A DNA stretch of 45,179 nucleotides, from the NCBI GenBank assembly GCA_022448345.1, contig JAKVCB010000017.1, positions 1 to 45,179 on the forward strand, given 5' to 3'. A program made the position numbers and the translations under genes. The notes under the pieces were generated by a model. The model did no database searches. It was given only the letters and a program-made list of their open reading frames with translations, and was not told where the DNA came from. Below are positions 25,530 through 36,125 of this stretch, one piece after another (the first letter of the stretch is position 1; each line of letters opens with the position of its first letter). Source of the stretch: Pirellulales bacterium (GTDB taxonomy: Bacteria; Planctomycetota; Planctomycetia; Pirellulales; Lacipirellulaceae).

Positions 25530-26525
25530 ATGGGAAACGATACGCTAACGATGACAGGCCAACCCATGCTGGATTCTAAAAGCCCCCTGCCACTAGTGCT
25601 AGCATCACTGGCAGTGGTGCTATCCCTCGGGCTTAGCTGGCCTGCTGTTGCCGAGGACTCCTTCCAAAACCCACTCAACTCCGTACGGGTCGCCGGCTAC
25701 CTGGAGAAAATTTGTGATCTTGGTCCGCGGTATAGCGGGTCACCAGGAATGGCTCGACAACAGCAACTGTTGGTAAACCATTTTGAACAACTCGGAGGGC
25801 AAGTAACTCGGCAACGATTTCGTGCCAAAAATCCGCAAACGGGCATCCCAGTCTCAATGGCTAATCTGATTGTGCGTTGGCACCCCCAAAGAGATCGCCG
25901 GATTCTACTCTGCGCACACTACGACACTCGCCCACTCCCAGATCAAGATCCCGATCCGAATCGCCGTAAAAATGGAAAATTCGTGGGGGCTAACGATGGT
26001 GGTAGTGGCACGGCAGTGCTGATGGAACTCGCCCACTTAATGCCCGAATTGGACGGGAATTACGGTGTTGATTTCGTACTGTTTGATGGCGAAGAGTTTG
26101 TCTTTAGTGATCGTCGGGGGGATCGTTATTTCCTGGGAAGTGAATGGTTCGCCCGGCAATATATTGCTAACCCCCCTGCACATCCCTATCAATGGGGCGT
26201 CCTGTTGGACATGGTGGGAGATGCCGAATTGCAAATTTATCAGGAGCGCAATAGTGTCCAATGGCGCGACACCCGCCCACTGGTTGCGCAAATTTGGGCA
26301 ACTGCCAGGCGTTTGGGTGTCAAAGAATTCATTGCCAAACCAAAGCACCTAATTCGGGATGATCATTTGCCACTACATAATTATGCAAAAATCCCAACCT
26401 GCGACATCATCGATTTTGACTATCCGTATTGGCACACTGAAGATGACACACCACGACATTGCTCAGGCGCCTCGCTGGCAAAAGTGGGCTGGGTTGTGTA
26501 TGAATGGTTAAATAGTCTCAACTAG
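25530..26525 (+). CDS. Exported M28-family peptidase / glutaminyl-peptide cyclotransferase-like
   Basis: 331 residues from ATG 25530; ATG 25551 and 25566 are equally possible, all before one signal peptide (PLPLVLASLAVVLSLGLSW, cleavage near AVAED). The zinc-hydrolase fold shows LLCAHYDTRPLP, GANDGGSGTAVLMELA (bridging Asp), LFDGEEFV (catalytic and ligand Glu) and a final RDDHLPLHNY (His ligand). The length and the DDHLP-YWHTEDDTP pattern resemble glutaminyl cyclases, which form N-terminal pyroglutamate, more than aminopeptidases. It acts outside the cytoplasm. It is first in a tight group with two small membrane proteins 24 and 27 nt apart. Confidence 0.85.
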   Translation: MGNDTLTMTGQPMLDSKSPLPLVLASLAVVLSLGLSWPAVAEDSFQNPLNSVRVAGYLEKICDLGPRYSGSPGMARQQQLLVNHFEQLGGQVTRQRFRAKNPQTGIPVSMANLIVRWHPQRDRRILLCAHYDTRPLPDQDPDPNRRKNGKFVGANDGGSGTAVLMELAHLMPELDGNYGVDFVLFDGEEFVFSDRRGDRYFLGSEWFARQYIANPPAHPYQWGVLLDMVGDAELQIYQERNSVQWRDTRPLVAQIWATARRLGVKEFIAKPKHLIRDDHLPLHNYAKIPTCDIIDFDYPYWHTEDDTPRHCSGASLAKVGWVVYEWLNSLN

Positions 26526-26549
26526 TTTTGCGATCCCCTCGGTCACGCG

Positions 26550-26978
26550 GTGCAACCCACAAACCCTCGGTGCCCCAACGTGCTCGCTACCAACATCTTT
26601 GCGTTATTGCTTCTGGGATTATCGGGGTTACTGATAAATTCCCATCGCCGCGCCAGGGAACGGGTAAAATTTGCAAGTGGACTGGAAGATCACGCCCGCC
26701 GGTTCGCCAACTCGCAGTACTATCGCCGGATGATGGCAAGTGGATTAATTGGACTTCTCGGGATAGCAATTGCGATTCACCCTCTTGTCCCAATCCGGCC
26801 GGTACCGTTCACAATCTACCTGTGTACCCTCTTTTTGGCGTGTGCCTTGATTATCTTCTTTGCCGTGCTCGACGCCTTTGCAACCAGATTGTATTACCAA
26901 CGGTTACGGTGCAACCAACAGACAGCCCAGATCAAGCTCGCCCGAGAGTTGAAAGATTTTCAAGACCACCTGGAATAA
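26550..26978 (+). CDS. Small membrane protein, unknown function
   Basis: 142 residues from GTG 26550. Three hydrophobic segments: about 12-28 (VLATNIFALLLLGLSGLLI), 62-80 (SGLIGLLGIAIAIHPLV) and 88-110 (IYLCTLFLACALIIFFAVLDAF). It ends in a charged helix (ARELKDFQDHLE) that is probably cytoplasmic. I recognise no family. It starts 24 nt after the M28 gene and ends 27 nt before the next gene, which supports a three-gene operon. An overlapping frame at 26528-26998 is a shadow without membrane or motif character. Confidence 0.65.
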   Translation: MQPTNPRCPNVLATNIFALLLLGLSGLLINSHRRARERVKFASGLEDHARRFANSQYYRRMMASGLIGLLGIAIAIHPLVPIRPVPFTIYLCTLFLACALIIFFAVLDAFATRLYYQRLRCNQQTAQIKLARELKDFQDHLE

Positions 26979-27005
26979 TCGGCATTACATTTTCCTAAGA
27001 ATGAA

Positions 27006-27668
27006 TTGGAATCACACTTGGACCCCCTACGCCTCACCATTGCGGCAGTTCCCCTGGCCGCATACCTGTTGTTACTTGGCTTGTTGAATCTGCGACGTCA
27101 ACCACTAATAACCTCCGGGAGCAGCGATCTGGCAACTTTGGGATTGGCGTTGTCGGGAGTCATGCTTGTTGGACCGCTGGAACTCTTTCGGCCCGAAGCG
27201 GCCGTGGTAGAAATGGGCAATTACGTATGGTTGTTACTCCTCTCGTTCTATTGGCTCTGGGTTTGGCTCTTTGGTTTGCTGGCGCGACCACGACTTGTGA
27301 TCTACAATATTAGTGCCGAAGAATTGCACCCTGTCTTGGCTGAGGTCGCATCAGAATTGGATTCCAACGCACGCTGGGCTGGTGACAGTCTGACGATTCC
27401 AAAGCTTGGGATCCAATTACACCTCGATAGTTTTTCTATCATGCGGAATGTTTCGCTGGCGAGCAGCGGTGGCCATCAGAGTCTCGACGGATGGCATTGT
27501 TTGGCGACCCTGATGGCAAAAAAGCTGTCGGTAATTCGAGTACAATCGAACCCCCGCGCGATCAGCTTTTTTGCAACTGCGGCCGTGCTAATTGCCCTGA
27601 GCTTTACCCAGTTACTAAGCCGTCCTTTGGAACTGGCCGAAGCAATTCGCGAGGTCTGGAAGTACTAG
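27006..27668 (+). CDS. Membrane protein, conserved-hypothetical type
   Basis: 220 residues. TM segments are near 10-28, 43-60 and 72-92; then a soluble region (about 95-180) with LVIYNISAEELHPVLAEVAS and a final TM (ISFFATAAVLIALSFTQLL). Both candidate starts are TTG (27006 and 27018); the second has GGA 7 nt upstream. No family is recognised. It is third in the row after the M28 peptidase and the 142-aa membrane protein and probably co-transcribed. Confidence 0.65.
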   Translation: MESHLDPLRLTIAAVPLAAYLLLLGLLNLRRQPLITSGSSDLATLGLALSGVMLVGPLELFRPEAAVVEMGNYVWLLLLSFYWLWVWLFGLLARPRLVIYNISAEELHPVLAEVASELDSNARWAGDSLTIPKLGIQLHLDSFSIMRNVSLASSGGHQSLDGWHCLATLMAKKLSVIRVQSNPRAISFFATAAVLIALSFTQLLSRPLELAEAIREVWKY

Positions 27669-27841
27669 CATGGGCATGAGACAAGCGATTTCCCACCCAT
27701 CAGAAGAGGCTTCGGGAAACGCAGGGCGCATATCTCGATCGCCAGAACCGTTGCCACAAGGCCGGCCCAGGTAACCACCATCCCTGCCCAGACACCCCCC
27801 AAGTGTCGGCAAACCCGAGAGCCTTAAAATGGGCGAACAAG

Positions 27842-29800
27842 TTAAGGAGCCTGATTCTCCGTCGCGAGATATCGGTGAAGCGCACCCGTCAAACGGGGGG
27901 CTGCCGCTGGTGCCCGGTCAAGGGTTGGAAGACCTGCGGCAATTGTCCCGGCAGCTTTCTCTCGATAATCCGAACGATTGAGCGCCTCTGCCAAGAGCAG
28001 CAGATTTTCCGCCGAGATGGAATTACCCGACGGCAAAGCCCCATCCACCTGCTTTCTCCCCCGTGCGAAGAGTGCTTCATGGTCATGAGATGTGAAGAAG
28101 AAGCCACCTCGCTGATCATCCCAAAAAAGCTCGATCTGCTTGCGGGTGAGTTGGTCAGCTCGATCAAGCCACTTTGGATCCCCGGTTGCCTTGTAGAGTG
28201 CCAGAAGACCATTCACAAAGAAAGCGTAATCATCAAGATAGCCATTTAGCTTGGCCTCTCCCGCTCGATAAGTTCTCAGCAACCGGCCGTCTGATTGCCG
28301 CAGCTTCGCCCACAATAAATCGGCTGCGCGGGTAGCGGCAACAAGATATTTTGGCTCGTTGAGAATCCGGCCAGCATCGGCAAATCCGCTGATCATGATC
28401 CCATTCCAGGCAGTCAGGATTTTGGTATCGGTCAGTGGTCGTTCGCGCTGGTCGCGCGTTGCCAGGAGTTTTGACCTGATTGGCTCCCACTCGGCAAGCA
28501 ACTCAGAGACACTTTTACCTTGCTGAGTCGCATATGTAGTGAGCGGCTCACGGAGCAACAGGACATGATTGCCTTCGAAGACCGGTTCTCCGCTGGTGCC
28601 ATAGACTTCATCTAGCCAGGCCAGTTGCGCGTCGGAAAGTAGGTCACTCATCTCTGCGGTGGTCCAAACGTAGAATCTACCTTCTTCCTCATCCGTTTCG
28701 GCATCGAGCGCCGCGTAAAAACCACCTTCATCGCTGGTCATCTCTGCCAGTACGAAATTCAGGATAGCATGAACCACTCTTGCAAAATCTTCCCGCTGTG
28801 TCAGTTGGTAGGCCTCACTGTAAACAGTCGCCAGCTGACCGTTGTCGTACAACATTTTTTCAAAATGAGGAACCAACCAGTAACGATCGGTACTGTAGCG
28901 GTGAAACCCACCACCGAGATGGTCATAAATACCACCCTGTGCCATTTTCTCAAGCGAAAGGCACAACATGCGTTGCGCATCGTTGGCTTGCTCAGGGTTG
29001 TCGGCTCGAGCAATTTGAAGCAAAAATAGCAGGTTGGACGGTTCGGGAAACTTGGGTCGCTGTGGATTACGGGCCACATAGCCAAACCCACCATATTCCG
29101 GATCGAATTGCTCGCCGAGGACCCGTAACGCATCGTCGATTGGCTTGCGGGTCCAGCGCGATGGCTGATCCAGAGCATCCGATCCCACCTGCTCAAAATT
29201 CTGGCGAACCACTTTCACAAGCGCTTGGCTATCGTGGCGCAATTTGTCCGGACTGTTTTCCCAGGTCTTCTGAATAAATTTGAGTACCTCTAGAAATCCT
29301 GGGCGTCCCCCCTGACTCCGGGGAGGAAAATAGGTGCCACCGAAGACGGGATCACCACCTGGTAAGAGAAACATGGAGAGTGGCCACCCCCCACCCTGTG
29401 GCGAACCAACCAGCTGGAAATAGATCTGCAATGCGGTCATGTAGAGATCATCGATATCAGGCCTTTCCTCGCGGTCGACCTTGATACAAATAAAATGTTC
29501 GTTGAGATATTTTGCGATATCGTCATTCATGAAGGATTCACGCTCCATGACATGACACCAATAACAACTGGAATAGCCAATCGACAGGAAAACAAGCTTT
29601 TTCTCCTGGCGTGCCTTTGCAAATGCTTCCTCACCCCAGGGAAACCAATCCACCGGATTGTGCGCGTGCATCAACAGATAAGGACTGGTCTCGCTGGCTA
29701 GACGATTGGTCGGCTCCGGAGCAACCGTCTCCGCAAATAGGCCGGAAGTCGCTAAACTACAAACAGCAAGTGTCGAAGCGACCCAATGGGAGTCGAGCAT
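27842..29800 (-). CDS. Exported SPATA20/YyaL-type thioredoxin-domain protein (DUF255)
   Basis: 652 residues with an N-terminal signal peptide ([17 protein letters not shown]), which many family members lack. Residues about 32-190 are the DUF255 thioredoxin-like domain: [20 protein letters not shown], then [13 protein letters not shown] with a CxxC pair, and [14 protein letters not shown]. The rest is an (alpha/alpha)6 barrel like that of N-acylglucosamine 2-epimerase or cellobiose 2-epimerase ([39 protein letters not shown]). The biochemical function is unknown; a periplasmic redox or sugar-binding role can only be guessed. ATG 29800 opens the signal peptide. Confidence 0.9.
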   Translation of the reverse strand: MLDSHWVASTLAVCSLATSGLFAETVAPEPTNRLASETSPYLLMHAHNPVDWFPWGEEAFAKARQEKKLVFLSIGYSSCYWCHVMERESFMNDDIAKYLNEHFICIKVDREERPDIDDLYMTALQIYFQLVGSPQGGGWPLSMFLLPGGDPVFGGTYFPPRSQGGRPGFLEVLKFIQKTWENSPDKLRHDSQALVKVVRQNFEQVGSDALDQPSRWTRKPIDDALRVLGEQFDPEYGGFGYVARNPQRPKFPEPSNLLFLLQIARADNPEQANDAQRMLCLSLEKMAQGGIYDHLGGGFHRYSTDRYWLVPHFEKMLYDNGQLATVYSEAYQLTQREDFARVVHAILNFVLAEMTSDEGGFYAALDAETDEEEGRFYVWTTAEMSDLLSDAQLAWLDEVYGTSGEPVFEGNHVLLLREPLTTYATQQGKSVSELLAEWEPIRSKLLATRDQRERPLTDTKILTAWNGIMISGFADAGRILNEPKYLVAATRAADLLWAKLRQSDGRLLRTYRAGEAKLNGYLDDYAFFVNGLLALYKATGDPKWLDRADQLTRKQIELFWDDQRGGFFFTSHDHEALFARGRKQVDGALPSGNSISAENLLLLAEALNRSDYREKAAGTIAAGLPTLDRAPAAAPRLTGALHRYLATENQAP

Positions 29801-29873
29801 GTTGATGGTCCATAAGTTCAGCGGTATATCAAGGAAATAACAACTTCCACCTTAACATAATACGCATTTGCCC

Positions 29874-29901
29874 TTGAATGGGTGTACCTCGGGCTTATAA
29901 T
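29874..29901 (+). promoter_or_regulatory. Putative sigma-70 promoter P1 of tRNA-Gly (TTGAAT-N16-TATAAT)
   Basis: The -35 TTGAAT is at 29874-29879, the -10 TATAAT (perfect) at 29896-29901, spacer 16 bp. It lies 141 bases before the tRNA. It is the best-scoring promoter I see in the window by eye. Confidence 0.5.
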
Positions 29902-29946
29902 CCGTCATTTGGCGGCGGGGGTCTTTGTTGATCCAGATCGTGGCCT

Positions 29947-29952
29947 TATAAT
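29947..29952 (+). promoter_or_regulatory. Second perfect -10 (TATAAT) upstream of tRNA-Gly, putative P2
   Basis: TATAAT at 29947-29952, 90 bases before the tRNA and 51 bases after the first -10. The -35 would be TTTGTT (29924-29929, 17-bp spacer), a weak match. Tandem promoters are common for stable RNA genes. Confidence 0.35.
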
Positions 29953-30042
29953 TGGGATTCTGGAGATCAGGGTGCCGGAAATCAGGAAACCCGGCGATGC
30001 TGTCAACCCTTCATTCGAGGTAGTGTTCAGGTAAGAAGCTAT

Positions 30043-30115
30043 GCGGGTGTAGCTCAGTTGGCAGAGCACAACGTTGCCAACGTTGTTGTCGTGGGTTCGA
30101 ATCCCATCACCCGCT
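30043..30115 (+). tRNA. tRNA-Gly (anticodon GCC)
   Basis: 73 nt fold completely: acceptor GCGGGTG/CACCCGC, D-stem GCTC/GAGC, anticodon stem CAACG/CGTTG with loop TTGCCAA (anticodon GCC), T-arm GTGGG-TTCGAAT-CCCAT, discriminator T. CCA is not encoded. It is followed by an intrinsic terminator and then tig. Confidence 0.97.
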
Positions 30116-30129
30116 CTTGAATAGAATGA

Positions 30130-30171
30130 GGCCCGCGAATCTTGGCACGGGAGGGCGCAGGCCGTTTTTTT
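30130..30171 (+). terminator. Intrinsic terminator after tRNA-Gly
   Basis: GGCCCGCG (30130-30137) pairs with CGCAGGCC (30156-30163) with one C/A mismatch. After G30164 comes a run of seven T (30165-30171). It would end the tRNA transcript 46 bases before tig, leaving room for read-through or a separate tig promoter. Confidence 0.6.
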
Positions 30172-30216
30172 AATTCTGGTGCCCACATCCGTGAATGCGG
30201 ATAGAAAGTTTCGTCG

Positions 30217-31728
30217 ATGTCCACAGACCAAATCGAAGGCGATCAACTCGACGATGTCGAGTCTGGAAAAGGTCTCGCCGATGACGGTGGTTCCGGTGAT
30301 GAATCCCCCGAAAAACTTGATCTAGCAGTGGAAATCCAGAGCCCGTCGGCCTGCGAGCGGCATATTACCGTAACCATTTCGCGGGACGACATTGACCGCT
30401 ATCTGGACGACGCATTCAGCGAAATGATGGCGACCGCCGCAGTACCGGGATTCCGCACCGGGCGGGCTCCCCGCAAGGTGGTCGAGGGGCGCTTTCGTCA
30501 AGACGTCACCGAGCAGATCAAAGGCTCTTTGCTCATGGACAGCTTGAGCCAGATTAGCGAAGAGCAAAAGTTGGCGGCGATTGGTGAACCAGATTTAGAC
30601 CTTAGCGCGGTGGAAGTCCCCCAAGAGGGTCCAATGACGTTCGAGTTTCGCCTCGAAGTCCGACCTGATTTTGACGTACCCAACTGGAAGGGGATGGAAC
30701 TTCGACGTCCGTCCCACGATTTTAGCGAGAAGGATATCGACCAACAACTGGAGCAAATGCTTGCCCGCTTTGGACAGTTGGTTCCTTACGACGGCGAAGT
30801 CGGCGACGGTGATTATCTAACGGTTAACATCACATCAACTTCGGCAGGCAAACAGGTGGCTGCCGAGCAGGAACAAATCGTCCGCGTACGTCCCACACTT
30901 AGTTTCATCGACGGCAAACTGGAAGGATTCGCAGACCTCGTTGCCGGCGTGAAGGCCAAAGAAAAGCGGTCTGCTGAAATCACTCTCACCGAAGACGCAC
31001 CGAATGAAGCGTTGCGTGGCGAGAAGGTCTCCGTAGAATTTGAGGTCCTCGAAGCAAAAACTCTCAAACTCCCTGAGCTCACACCAGAGTTCTTACAGGA
31101 AATCGGCAACTACCCATCAGAGGAAGACCTTCGTACCGCAGTACAAGAAAACCTCCAACGCCAACTCGAGTACCGTCAGCAACAACTGGCCCGCGAGCAA
31201 ATTACCGCGTCACTGACCAAAAGCGCTGACTGGGAATTGCCGCCAGGCCTGTTGCAACGCCAAAGCAGTCGCGAATTGGAACGGGCGACGATGGAATTGC
31301 AGCGTAGCGGATTCAGCGAGGCTGAAATTCGTGCCCGGGAAAACCAATTAAAACAGAACAGTACTGCCTCAACCGCAACGGCGCTTAAAGAGCATTTTAT
31401 TCTTGAAAAGATCGCGGAAGAGGAAAAAATTGACGTCGAACAGGGCGACTACGAAAAGGAAGTAGGCCTGATCGCATTGCAAAGCGGAGAGTCTCCCCGC
31501 CGAGTACGAGCCCAGCTTGAAAAGCGGGGCATGATGGACGTACTGCGAAATCAAATTATCGAGCGAAAGGTTCTTGAACTCGTTCAGGCCGCAGCCAAAT
31601 TCAAGGACGAAGACTATGTGCCCACCAAAGCAACTGACGAAGCCATTCAGATGGCAGCCGGGGGGGGTGGGACTGCGATCCCCGATGTCACGGAAACGTC
31701 GGTGGACGAAACCAAGGAATCTGAATAG
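30217..31728 (+). CDS. tig: Trigger factor
   Basis: 503 residues, longer than the usual 430 or so because of an acidic N-terminal extension (about 30 residues) and an acidic, Gly-containing C-terminal tail. It is the ribosome-bound chaperone and PPIase. The ribosome-docking signature is VPGFRTGRAPRKVVEGRF (about 77-93; the usual GFRxGKxP has Arg in place of Lys). A PPIase-like domain (about 185-290; VPYDGEVGDGDYLTV, VSVEFEVLEAKTLKLPELT) and the helical C-terminal domain follow. The tig-clpP order with ClpP downstream is a widely conserved proteostasis arrangement. ATG 30217 starts the frame. Confidence 0.95.
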   Translation: MSTDQIEGDQLDDVESGKGLADDGGSGDESPEKLDLAVEIQSPSACERHITVTISRDDIDRYLDDAFSEMMATAAVPGFRTGRAPRKVVEGRFRQDVTEQIKGSLLMDSLSQISEEQKLAAIGEPDLDLSAVEVPQEGPMTFEFRLEVRPDFDVPNWKGMELRRPSHDFSEKDIDQQLEQMLARFGQLVPYDGEVGDGDYLTVNITSTSAGKQVAAEQEQIVRVRPTLSFIDGKLEGFADLVAGVKAKEKRSAEITLTEDAPNEALRGEKVSVEFEVLEAKTLKLPELTPEFLQEIGNYPSEEDLRTAVQENLQRQLEYRQQQLAREQITASLTKSADWELPPGLLQRQSSRELERATMELQRSGFSEAEIRARENQLKQNSTASTATALKEHFILEKIAEEEKIDVEQGDYEKEVGLIALQSGESPRRVRAQLEKRGMMDVLRNQIIERKVLELVQAAAKFKDEDYVPTKATDEAIQMAAGGGGTAIPDVTETSVDETKESE

Positions 31729-31868
31729 GATTTGGTCAAACTGAGCTCTGCAGGTTGACGTTACGAGACTGGGCGCGTTTTGTTGCAAGTTCTCGGTAGC
31801 ATGACTTACTTTGGGTTCATTTCAAGAAATATATATCAAGTATGTTACCCACCCTTTCTCGCACCAAG

Positions 31869-31888
31869 CGGCCACCTCGAAGTGGCCG
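31869..31888 (+). other. 7-bp hairpin CGGCCAC/GTGGCCG in the tig-clpP1 gap
   Basis: Perfect 7-bp stem with 6-nt loop, 41 bases before the clpP1 ATG and not followed by a U-tract. It may stabilise or process the mRNA between tig and clpP1; an operator is also possible. Confidence 0.35.
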
Positions 31889-31929
31889 GGGCTGAAAGAG
31901 GGTGAGTGAAATGAAGGAAGGACCGAACG

Positions 31930-32577
31930 ATGAGTGACTTCTCCGCATTAGGATCGAGTGTCGCTTCTCCCGTAAGCCACCCGGCAGCTCAAGCCATGCG
32001 GGACTATCAACGCCAGCGGCAAATGACCTTGGGCGATTTGCTACTTGAAAACCGTATTATTTTCCTGCAAGGAGAAATCTACGACGGTAATGCGAACGAA
32101 CTGGTAATGAAACTGCTCTACCTGCAGAGTGAAAACCGCCGGAAAGATATCCACTTCTACATCAACTCGCCGGGCGGGAGTGTTACTGCAACCCTTGCCA
32201 TTTACGATACGATGCAAATGATATCTTGCCCTGTTGCTACCTATTGTGTGGGCCTGGCAGCGAGCGGAGGCGCCATCCTCCTGGCCGGGGGTGAGAAAGA
32301 TAAACGATTTTCACTTCAGCATGCCAAGATCATGATTCATCAACCCCATGGTGGTGTCGGTGGACAGGTCTCCGATATCGAGATTCAAGCCGATGAAATC
32401 ATAAAAACTCGTAGCGCACTCAATGAGATCCTCGCCCACCACACAGGCAAGGATGTCGACGAAATTGCCAAGGCGTGTGACCGCGATTTTTATATGAACG
32501 CCGAAGAAGCCCAGAAGTTTGGTGTTGTCGACGACATCCTGACCAAGCAATCCGTTGAAAAGGATGAAGAAGAGTAG
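31930..32577 (+). CDS. clpP1: ATP-dependent Clp protease proteolytic subunit, copy 1
   Basis: 215 residues. The catalytic triad is complete when aligned to E. coli ClpP with a constant offset of 15: Ser112 (GLAASGGA), His137 (MIHQP) and Asp186 (CDRDFYM). The usual SMG after the nucleophile is [36 protein letters not shown] and the acidic C-terminal tail (KDEEE) are seen. The N-terminal stretch of about 25 residues before RQMTLGDLLLENR is longer than in E. coli. It sits 201 nt after tig and 89 nt before the second clpP. ClpX is not in the window. Confidence 0.95.
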   Translation: MSDFSALGSSVASPVSHPAAQAMRDYQRQRQMTLGDLLLENRIIFLQGEIYDGNANELVMKLLYLQSENRRKDIHFYINSPGGSVTATLAIYDTMQMISCPVATYCVGLAASGGAILLAGGEKDKRFSLQHAKIMIHQPHGGVGGQVSDIEIQADEIIKTRSALNEILAHHTGKDVDEIAKACDRDFYMNAEEAQKFGVVDDILTKQSVEKDEEE

Positions 32578-32666
32578 GCGACGACAGGCTTTTACCAGCC
32601 AGGACCACTGCGAATAACTCTCTCCTGAGTTTTCTCCCCGTATTCACTCGTTGAGCCAACCGGACC

Positions 32667-33260
32667 ATGCCCCTAATTCCCTACGTCATTGAAAAAAGCG
32701 GCCGCGAAGAGCGGGCGATGGATATCTACAGTCGTCTCCTTGCCGACCGTATCGTCATGCTCGGCTCGGGCATCCACGACGAAGTTGCCAATAGCCTTGT
32801 GGCCCAGCTGTTGTTTCTGCAATCAGACGATCCCAAAGCTGATATCCACCTCTACATCAATTCTCCGGGTGGAAGCGTGACGGCTGGGATGGCAATTTAC
32901 GACACGATGCAGTTTGTCACTTGCGATGTCGCTACCTACTGCATGGGACAGTGTGCTTCGATGGGTGCCGTTCTTCTTTCAGCCGGTGCCGAAGGCAAGC
33001 GGCACGCACTACCCAATAGCCGCATCATGATTCATCAGCCGTCAGCCGGAATGGAAGGAACGGCCGAAGATATCATGATCCACGCCAATGAGTACAAGAA
33101 AACCAAGGAAAAACTGAACCGTATCTTGTTCAATCACACCGGCAAATCGCTGGAACAAATCGATCGTGATACCGACAGAGATCACTTCATGTCAGCTGAG
33201 GAAGCGCATGCATACAACATTATCGACAAAGTTGTCAGTAGTATGCCTGCGGCAGGCTGA
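32667..33260 (+). CDS. clpP2: ATP-dependent Clp protease proteolytic subunit, copy 2
   Basis: 197 residues, standard ClpP length. Triad Ser98 ([10 protein letters not shown]), His123 (MIHQP) and Asp172 (DTDRDHFM), at an offset of one from mature E. coli numbering. The N-terminus [24 protein letters not shown] is the classical ClpP start, so this is the canonical copy and the upstream one the divergent paralogue. Differences in the handle region ([18 protein letters not shown]) versus copy 1 (HGGVGGQVSDIEIQADEI) suggest a mixed-ring ClpP1P2 is possible. Confidence 0.96.
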   Translation: MPLIPYVIEKSGREERAMDIYSRLLADRIVMLGSGIHDEVANSLVAQLLFLQSDDPKADIHLYINSPGGSVTAGMAIYDTMQFVTCDVATYCMGQCASMGAVLLSAGAEGKRHALPNSRIMIHQPSAGMEGTAEDIMIHANEYKKTKEKLNRILFNHTGKSLEQIDRDTDRDHFMSAEEAHAYNIIDKVVSSMPAAG

Positions 33261-33485
33261 TAGCCCCTTGGCCTTTCAACCGGTCCTGCCACGAATCGTT
33301 GCTCCGTCACTTATTGGTCTCCTGTAACGATTGCCCATCGTGGTATCGACGCTGGCGGTGCTGTCACCCGACTTGCAATTGACGTATCTCGGTTGATCTT
33401 CTAGTTACGGCCCGTTCGACGCCAAGTCGAAGTGCTACTTGTCTTAGAATCTTTTTCGTCCACCCTCTTACTGTGATGACACGTC

Positions 33486-34862
33486 GTGTGGAACCTGTAC
33501 TCCCTACGTCAATCGATTTGTATTTTTACTCCCCTGATATGTGGCTTGCTCTCGGGCTGTCACGGTGGCCCAAAGACTGACGTAATTGAACGCGAACTCC
33601 GCTGGCAGGAAGACCAGATCTATGCCCTGGAAGACTACTTGATGGAATACCAGGCAAAAGTTCGTCGACTTCGTTGTGAAAATGAAACGCTCCGTCAATC
33701 TTTGGCTAAAGCCAAAACCCTAAAAATACAAGAGGTGAGGGAAACATTGGAACTCCCTTCACCAGTACAGCCTGATGAGACAATTCGCCCCGAGCGATCG
33801 CTCTTAAACAATTCAAATCCCGCCAATTCGCAGCGCGACATTCTTGATTCGGTCGATCTGGAAATACAAGAAGTTGAAGTCCCCGTGGTCCCGCAACTTG
33901 GTGTGCCGGATACACCTGACCTACCAGAAAACACCTCTCCGCGGTCACCCGATCTCCATAGTGCGAACTCAGCCTCGATGGAGACAGCAGCCGAACCGGC
34001 AAAAAAGCCCACACCGGACCGACAACTGTCAAACAATCACCTGGCCGCTCCATCGGTAGAGCCTGACTTTCCTCCCTGGATCACCGTTGTGCCAAGCCCG
34101 ACCATCGCAGAGGCTACCGAAACCGCTGAATTCTCCAGTCCGCTATCGAAAGAACCCACTGACAGGCAGCTAGAGATTCCCTGGAATAGAGCCTTAAAAA
34201 AAGGAAAACAGACAGATTCGAAGCAAACGGGCACAAATTTAAACAACCACACTATCCAGGGAACTTTCGAAGCGGCCTGGGATGGTGAAAAACTCGAGCT
34301 ACTACAAACACCACAACCTGTTGTTCCCATTGTAGACCCAGAGGTTTCCTACACCTCATTTCAACCAACCAATATGCTGCTAGAAGTTGACCTGGATGCC
34401 AATCGAGAGCAACTGAACATCACCATCACACCACTAGCTGCGAATCAAGAATCTACAGACTTCACGGGAACCGTTTCATTGATGTTACGTGACCCGCAAG
34501 AGCCAACTGGATCGCTGCACGACTTGCAGTGGGATTTCGACAGCGATCAGGTGCAAAACGCTTGGATACCTTCATCACGAAAACAGGCGCTACACTTCCG
34601 CTTACCACTTCCCGAAACGTTGCCGACCAGTCGGCCAGTTGAGTTCTGGGTCCGTTTGATGGCCACGTCGCTTGAGGGTCCCACGAAAATCCTCGACCAT
34701 ATCGTACTGCAACCGGCAAGCTTTCCGAAATCAATACCTGTCAGAATGGAAAATGACTGGGCAATCGCCAGACCGGGCGCACCCAGTTTGCTCGAGCCCC
34801 GGATGCCCAACCAAATCAAGCCTGACTGGCAGGCAACGGATGCTCCGGTAATTCTCCGCTGA
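33486..34862 (+). CDS. Lipoprotein with N-terminal coiled coil, unknown function
   Basis: 458 residues from GTG 33486. Signal peptide ending in lipobox LLSGC with Cys25 as the lipidation site. Residues about 37-80 form a coiled coil (ERELRWQEDQIYALEDYLME, then KVRRLRCENETLRQSL). About 80-260 is a low-complexity Pro/Ser/Thr/Glu-rich linker. Residues about 285-420 look like a beta-sandwich domain (LLEVDLDANREQLNITITPL, WVRLMATSLEGPTKILDHIV). The layout of anchor, coil, flexible linker and beta domain suggests a spacer that holds a binding domain away from the membrane. No family is recognised. Confidence 0.75.
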   Translation: MWNLYSLRQSICIFTPLICGLLSGCHGGPKTDVIERELRWQEDQIYALEDYLMEYQAKVRRLRCENETLRQSLAKAKTLKIQEVRETLELPSPVQPDETIRPERSLLNNSNPANSQRDILDSVDLEIQEVEVPVVPQLGVPDTPDLPENTSPRSPDLHSANSASMETAAEPAKKPTPDRQLSNNHLAAPSVEPDFPPWITVVPSPTIAEATETAEFSSPLSKEPTDRQLEIPWNRALKKGKQTDSKQTGTNLNNHTIQGTFEAAWDGEKLELLQTPQPVVPIVDPEVSYTSFQPTNMLLEVDLDANREQLNITITPLAANQESTDFTGTVSLMLRDPQEPTGSLHDLQWDFDSDQVQNAWIPSSRKQALHFRLPLPETLPTSRPVEFWVRLMATSLEGPTKILDHIVLQPASFPKSIPVRMENDWAIARPGAPSLLEPRMPNQIKPDWQATDAPVILR

Positions 34863-34921
34863 ACAGCCGGACAAGAAGGACAGCCTTGCCCGCTCAGCAG
34901 CTCGCGCGCACCGTGTTCAAA

Positions 34922-36040
<1,119 letters not shown>

Positions 36041-36125
36041 TCACGTTTTACGTTTCACGTTGAAAAAATCGAGCCGTTCATTATAGGGCTGGTGAAAATT
36101 CAGAGCAACCAGTGACCTTCCGTCA

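Noticed and set aside
26528-26998. 156-codon plus-strand frame overlapping the small membrane protein
   Set aside because: It lies in another frame of 26550-26978, is rich in Pro/Arg without motifs, and the 142-residue frame has clear TM segments.
29905-30246. 113-codon minus-strand frame containing GDGIRTHDNNVGNVVLCQLSYTRIA
   Set aside because: This is the antisense translation of the tRNA-Gly gene, a well-known spurious protein in databases. The tRNA folds perfectly.
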